16,950 nucleotides of DNA. Origin: Phycisphaerae bacterium (GTDB lineage: Bacteria > Planctomycetota > Phycisphaerae > Phycisphaerales > SM1A02). Made by a program: the position numbers and the translations under genes. Shown piece after piece: positions 13,656 through 16,950 of the stretch (positions within the stretch are counted from its first letter, which is position 1; every line of letters begins with the position of its first letter). The notes beneath the pieces are model-generated. The model was given only the letters and a program-made list of their open reading frames with translations, did not search any database and was not told the DNA's origin. The stretch is from contig PKCT01000296.1 in the NCBI GenBank assembly GCA_002862325.1, positions 1 to 16,950 of the forward strand. Direction: 5' to 3'.

Positions 13656-14723
13656 TCACTTCGCCTGCACGAGCCACGCGGCGAGGAGATCGACGGTGGC
13701 CGTCGCATCGGTCTTCTTCATTGACTCGGTCACCGTGTGGATGTAGCGAGTACCCGCCGTCAGAGCCGCGCATCGAGCGCCGCTGCCGGCTCGTTGGATT
13801 GCGCCTCCATCCTGTCCGCCGCGTGGCAGGATGCACCGTTGGTGCGGGATGCGGTGCTTGCGAGCGACGCTGCACAGTTCGTCGACGAGACCATGATCGG
13901 CGATCATCGAGGAATCCTGAACGAGGATGGCCGTTCCGTCCCCTTGTCGGGTGACGCGTTCGGTATCGGGGACCCCGGGCGTATCGCAGGCGAGGGTGAC
14001 GTCCAGTCCGATGCCGTAGTCGGCGCCGATTCGGTTCGCCGCGACGGCAGCGCCTCGGAGGCCGACTTCCTCCTGCACCGTGAACGCGATGACGATGTCG
14101 ACGCCGTGCGTGCCGGCCGCACCCCGGGCGCGATCTATCTTCCGGATCGCCTCGATGGCGGTCCAGCAGGCGAACCGGTTGTCGATCGCCTTCGAGACCA
14201 CCGTCTCGGGCTGGTCGAGGAAGGGTTCGTGCATGACCACGAAGTCGCCGATCTGAACGGCCTTCTTCACCTTCGCGGCCGGCATTCCGAGATCGATGAA
14301 GAACTCCGATGCGGTCGGGACCTTGTTGCGATCCTCCGGGCTCGAGATGTGGATCGGCTTACCGCCGGGGTTCATGACGCCGACGAAGTCGCCGGAGGAG
14401 GTGCAGACGAGGACCCGCCGTGAAAAGAGGTTGCGGGTGTCGAAGCCGCCCGCGGGATTCACCCAGAGAAATCCGTTGTCGTCGACATGTCTCACGTAGA
14501 AGCCGATCTCGTCCATGTGGGCGGCGACCAACACCGTCGGCTTGGCCTTGCGACCGCGTCCCTTGCGAGTGGCCTTCCGCCGGCAGAGCAGCGACCCGAG
14601 TGGGTCGACCTCGACTTCGTCGAAGAGCCCGTCGATCTCGGTCTCGATGACCTCCCGAACCCTCTCCTCGCGTCCGGGGATGCCAGGGATCTCGCAGAGT
14701 CGCTTGAGAAGATCGATATTCAT
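13656..14723 (-). CDS. M42-family metallo-aminopeptidase
   Basis: Dinuclear-metal aminopeptidase of the glutamyl-aminopeptidase/endoglucanase M type, usually a large cytoplasmic assembly that trims peptides. 355 residues, normal for M42. The ATG at 14723 has GGAG 6 nt upstream. Expected metal ligands and catalytic residues are visible: AHMDEIGF (His69, Asp71), AIDNR (Asp181), QEEVGLRG (Glu218 base and Glu219 ligand), GLDVTLACDTPG (Asp241) and TRYIHT (His329). QDGGA (304-308) is also typical. The basic stretch RKATRKGRGRKAK (48-61) before the first ligand is longer than usual. It converges with murG and diverges from the ygfZ-like gene. Older family labels include cellulase M, but aminopeptidase is the better supported activity. 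Confidence 0.92.
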   Translation of the reverse strand: MNIDLLKRLCEIPGIPGREERVREVIETEIDGLFDEVEVDPLGSLLCRRKATRKGRGRKAKPTVLVAAHMDEIGFYVRHVDDNGFLWVNPAGGFDTRNLFSRRVLVCTSSGDFVGVMNPGGKPIHISSPEDRNKVPTASEFFIDLGMPAAKVKKAVQIGDFVVMHEPFLDQPETVVSKAIDNRFACWTAIEAIRKIDRARGAAGTHGVDIVIAFTVQEEVGLRGAAVAANRIGADYGIGLDVTLACDTPGVPDTERVTRQGDGTAILVQDSSMIADHGLVDELCSVARKHRIPHQRCILPRGGQDGGAIQRAGSGARCAALTAGTRYIHTVTESMKKTDATATVDLLAAWLVQAK

Positions 14724-14842
14724 GGAGGGCTCCGTTTGGGGTTGAATCGGGTCGTGAATCCTACTCGGTGGGGCGGACGCCGGCGGTTCCCGGGTGACGA
14801 GGCCTACGAACTCCTATCATTCCACCATCGACCGGAGATCGC

Positions 14843-16093
14843 ATGTACGAGTCACCCATCAAAGATGCTCACGTCCGAGTTCTTCAGCGATTGTCCGAAC
14901 ATCGGATCGACGCCGCCCGTCGTGCCGCAGCCGTCCGGGGCGACGCTCCGGAGGCGCGTGAGTCGCTCCAGGCGGTCGGCGTTCTGGACACGGTGCCTTG
15001 GGGCGTGACCGGTGAGGATGCGACCCCGATCTGCGAAGTCGTCCTGGACTACGGTGAACTCGAAGCGGAGTACGCGGCGTTGCGTCGAGGCTCGGCGATC
15101 TTCGACCGGCCCGATCGCGCGGTCGTCGAGCTGCGGGGGCCGGACGCGAAGGATCTCGTCGATCGCCTCGTGACGAACTCGATTCCCGATGGTGGTTTCG
15201 GGACCGCCGCCTTCCTGCTGGAACGAACCGGCCGGATCGCCGCCGACCTGCGGGTCGTCCTGACCGCGCCGAATCGAGTGCTGCTGGAACTCGACCGTTG
15301 CGACGAAGCGCGGGTGCGGACGCAGCTGGATTCGTTCATCTTCGCCGAGGACGTGGTCGTGACGGCTCTGGGGGAGACGCACCATCGGGTCGACGTCCTG
15401 GGGCCGGATGCTCCGGCGGTGGTGGAGATGCTGCTCGGACATTCGGTGGTGAGTGGACCGCAGTCGACCGAAATCGATCTGGGGGTGGTCGAGGTCGTTC
15501 CGCTCGATCTTGCCGGACTCGGTGACGTCGACGAGCCGAGTTTCGCGCTTCTCCTTCGTCGAGAGGATGCCGAACCGGTCTGGGAACGCCTGCTGGAGCA
15601 GGCGGCGCCGGGCCGCCGACCGGCCCGGGCCATCGGATGGAACGCGTACAACATCTGCCGAATCGAATCGGGTACGCCGTTGTTCCACGTCGACTTCGGT
15701 CCCGATGCGACGCCTCACGAGACCGGACTCGTCCACGATCGCGTCAGCTTCAAGAAGGGCTGCTACCCCGGCCAGGAGGTCGTCGCCAGGCTCGAGAGTC
15801 GGGCGGGTGGACGTGGGCGTCGTTCGGTGGTCGGCATTCGAGTGGACGACGCGGCGCTTCCGGTGGCTGGTTCGCAGGTATTCGACGCGGAGGCCGGTGT
15901 GAGCGCTCAGGTCGGAATGGTGACCTCCAGCACGGTCTCGCCGATTCGCGGAGCGATGCCCATCGCCTTCGCCAACGTGAAGTCGAGTCACCAGGACGCG
16001 GGTCAGCGGGTTCTCGTGAACGCGGAGGGGGCGACGGTGGACGCGACCGTCACCTCATTGAACTTCGAGCTTCCTACGGACGACGTGTCGTGA
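14843..16093 (+). CDS. ygfZ: YgfZ/GcvT-domain folate-binding protein
   Basis: Tetrahydrofolate-dependent protein of the GcvT-like fold that supports repair or maturation of [4Fe-4S] clusters in enzymes such as MiaB. 416 residues; ATG with GGAG 5 nt upstream. The diagnostic motif is KGCYPGQEVVAR with Cys307 (family K-G-C-Y-x-G-Q-E), preceded by GLVHDRVSF. The N-terminal two thirds follow the GcvT pattern (GSAIFDRPDRAVVELRGPDAKDLVDRLVTN, TGRIAADLRV). An N-terminal extension of about 65 residues precedes it, longer than in E. coli YgfZ (326 residues). GcvT itself is unlikely because the KGCYxGQE motif is specific to YgfZ. First gene of an apparent operon; a weak -10-like TATCAT lies at 14815-14820. 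Its closeness to miaB, a Fe-S enzyme linked to YgfZ in E. coli, may be coincidence. Confidence 0.9.
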   Translation: MYESPIKDAHVRVLQRLSEHRIDAARRAAAVRGDAPEARESLQAVGVLDTVPWGVTGEDATPICEVVLDYGELEAEYAALRRGSAIFDRPDRAVVELRGPDAKDLVDRLVTNSIPDGGFGTAAFLLERTGRIAADLRVVLTAPNRVLLELDRCDEARVRTQLDSFIFAEDVVVTALGETHHRVDVLGPDAPAVVEMLLGHSVVSGPQSTEIDLGVVEVVPLDLAGLGDVDEPSFALLLRREDAEPVWERLLEQAAPGRRPARAIGWNAYNICRIESGTPLFHVDFGPDATPHETGLVHDRVSFKKGCYPGQEVVARLESRAGGRGRRSVVGIRVDDAALPVAGSQVFDAEAGVSAQVGMVTSSTVSPIRGAMPIAFANVKSSHQDAGQRVLVNAEGATVDATVTSLNFELPTDDVS

Positions 16094-16296
16094 GGTCTCT
16101 CGCGCTCCTGCCCGCGCCCCCGGCACCGGAGTCGATGCCCGACTCCTCGTTCGCTCCGACCGCGGAGATTGCGCTCTTCATCGGTGGTGCGTTTCTGACG
16201 CTGCTCGTCATGGCGTTCGTCGCGGGATTGATCTTCTCGATCGTCCGCGAGGAACGAGCCGCGGCCCGGAGCGAGTCGGGAGAGCGGTCCGAATGA
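16090..16296 (+). CDS. Small single-pass membrane protein
   Basis: 68 residues from a GTG that overlaps the ygfZ-like stop (GTGA). It has a Pro-rich N-terminus (ALLPAPPAPESMPDSS), one strong membrane segment (about 28-51, IALFIGGAFLTLLVMAFVAGLIFSI) and a short basic/acidic tail (VREERAAARSESGERSE). It is flanked by 4-nt overlaps on both sides (GTGA and ATGA), which strongly supports translation by coupling. The ATG at 16135 (53 residues) is an alternative start, with GGAG rather close. I do not recognise a family. It could be a membrane anchor or regulator, but nothing shows this. Confidence 0.65.
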   Translation: MRSLALLPAPPAPESMPDSSFAPTAEIALFIGGAFLTLLVMAFVAGLIFSIVREERAAARSESGERSE

Positions 16297-16950
16297 ACGA
16301 TCGATGGGTTCGCATCACCGAAGTCGGTCCGCGCGACGGTCTCCAGAACGAAGAGGCGATGGTGTCGGTCGAAGACAAGATCGCCCTGGTGGACGCGCTG
16401 TCTCGGGCCGGATTTCCCGAGATCGAGGTGACGAGTTTCGTGAGTCCCAAATGGGTTCCTCAGCTCGCCGACGCGACAGAGGTGCTCGCGGGCATCGAAC
16501 GTAGGACGGACGTCGTGTACTCCGCCCTCGTCCCCAATGAAAAGGGCCTAGAACGGGCGATGGCCGCAGGCGTTGGGAAGCTCTCGGTGTTCACCGCGGC
16601 GAGCGAGTCATTCTGCGAAAAGAATCTCAATACGACGATCGCCGATTCAATCGAGCGCTTCGCCCCGGTCTTCGAAGCGGCCCGTCGCGCGTCACTACCG
16701 GTTCGTGGCTATGTCTCCTGCGTGGTTCGATGCCCCTACGAGGGCGACATCGATCCCGAGAGGGTTCGGGAGACGGTGCGACATCTGATCGATGCCGCCG
16801 GAGGCGAGATCGAGATTGCCCTTGGAGAAACGCTGGGGGTGGCGATTCCCGAGGACATCGAGCGGATGTTGGCAGTGGTGAGTGAGACCACCCCGATCGG
16901 TGAAATCGATCTCCACTTGCACGACACCAACGGTCGCCCAACCGCTTGCG
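16293..16950 (+). CDS. Hydroxymethylglutaryl-CoA lyase (3' partial)
   Basis: Cleaves (S)-3-hydroxy-3-methylglutaryl-CoA to acetyl-CoA and acetoacetate, the last step of leucine degradation. The gene starts at an ATG overlapping the previous stop (ATGA) and is open to the window end; 219 residues are visible of about 300 expected. Signature segments: EVGPRDGLQNE (10-20, catalytic Arg-Asp), TSFVSPKWVPQLAD, RGYVSCVVRCPYEG, IALGETLGVAIP and LHLHDTNG (metal-binding His pair). The overall pattern closely follows the human enzyme. GET replaces the usual GDT in the TIM-barrel motif. The GGCPYAPGA-type loop with the active-site Cys is beyond the window. An isopropylmalate/homocitrate synthase is less likely, because SPKWVPQ and CPYEG are specific to HMG-CoA lyases. 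Confidence 0.93.
   Translation, partial: MNDRWVRITEVGPRDGLQNEEAMVSVEDKIALVDALSRAGFPEIEVTSFVSPKWVPQLADATEVLAGIERRTDVVYSALVPNEKGLERAMAAGVGKLSVFTAASESFCEKNLNTTIADSIERFAPVFEAARRASLPVRGYVSCVVRCPYEGDIDPERVRETVRHLIDAAGGEIEIALGETLGVAIPEDIERMLAVVSETTPIGEIDLHLHDTNGRPTAC

Noticed and set aside
14852..15991. 379-residue open frame on the - strand opposite the ygfZ-like gene
   Set aside because: Antisense of a gene with the KGCYPGQE motif; composition-driven open frame.

Overview
The window looks like chromosomal DNA of a planctomycete, most likely of the Phycisphaerae/Phycisphaerales type. The evidence is a high-GC genome, secreted proteins ending in a P-x-P / hydrophobic / RRRR tail (a PEP-CTERM-like sorting signal in its P-A-P form), and a secreted metallopeptidase ending in a dockerin-like repeat with the planctomycete-style wording DGADLG..LGAWG. 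The lineage is inferred from protein style only.

Layout. (1) 1-889, + strand: 3' part of an MlaF/Mkl-type ABC ATPase, cut by the window edge, followed by a strong hairpin. (2) 992-3709, - strand: a 905-residue secreted reprolysin-like zinc metallopeptidase with a jelly-roll-like domain, two Cys-rich repeats of about 130 residues and a dockerin-like end. (3) 4044-9160, - strand: five consecutive paralogous genes for about 225-235-residue, cysteine-free exported proteins. Each has a signal peptide, a very conserved central core and a C-terminal sorting-like tail (degenerate in one copy). Each gene is followed by its own hairpin terminator, and four have a recognisable promoter with a 16-nt spacer, so this is an array of separate transcription units and not an operon. 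The two closest copies (1 and 3, about 90 % identical by hand count) also share a structured 5' leader. (4) 9281-10949, - strand: miaB. (5) 11220-13641, + strand: ftsW/rodA-family gene and murG, 1 nt apart, convergent with (6) an M42 aminopeptidase at 13656-14723 on the - strand. (7) 14843 to the window end, + strand: ygfZ-like gene, a 68-residue single-pass membrane protein and the 5' part of a hydroxymethylglutaryl-CoA lyase, joined by 4-nt stop/start overlaps and so probably one operon.

Housekeeping themes are tRNA modification (MiaB), peptidoglycan synthesis (FtsW-like, MurG), Fe-S maintenance (YgfZ) and leucine/ketone metabolism (HMG-CoA lyase). The accessory part is the secreted-protein block 992-9160. 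Its five-gene family has no function I can name. It is the most interesting region because coding sequence, promoter, leader and terminator appear to have been duplicated as a module and partly homogenised by gene conversion. I see no tRNA, rRNA, CRISPR array, transposase or phage gene.
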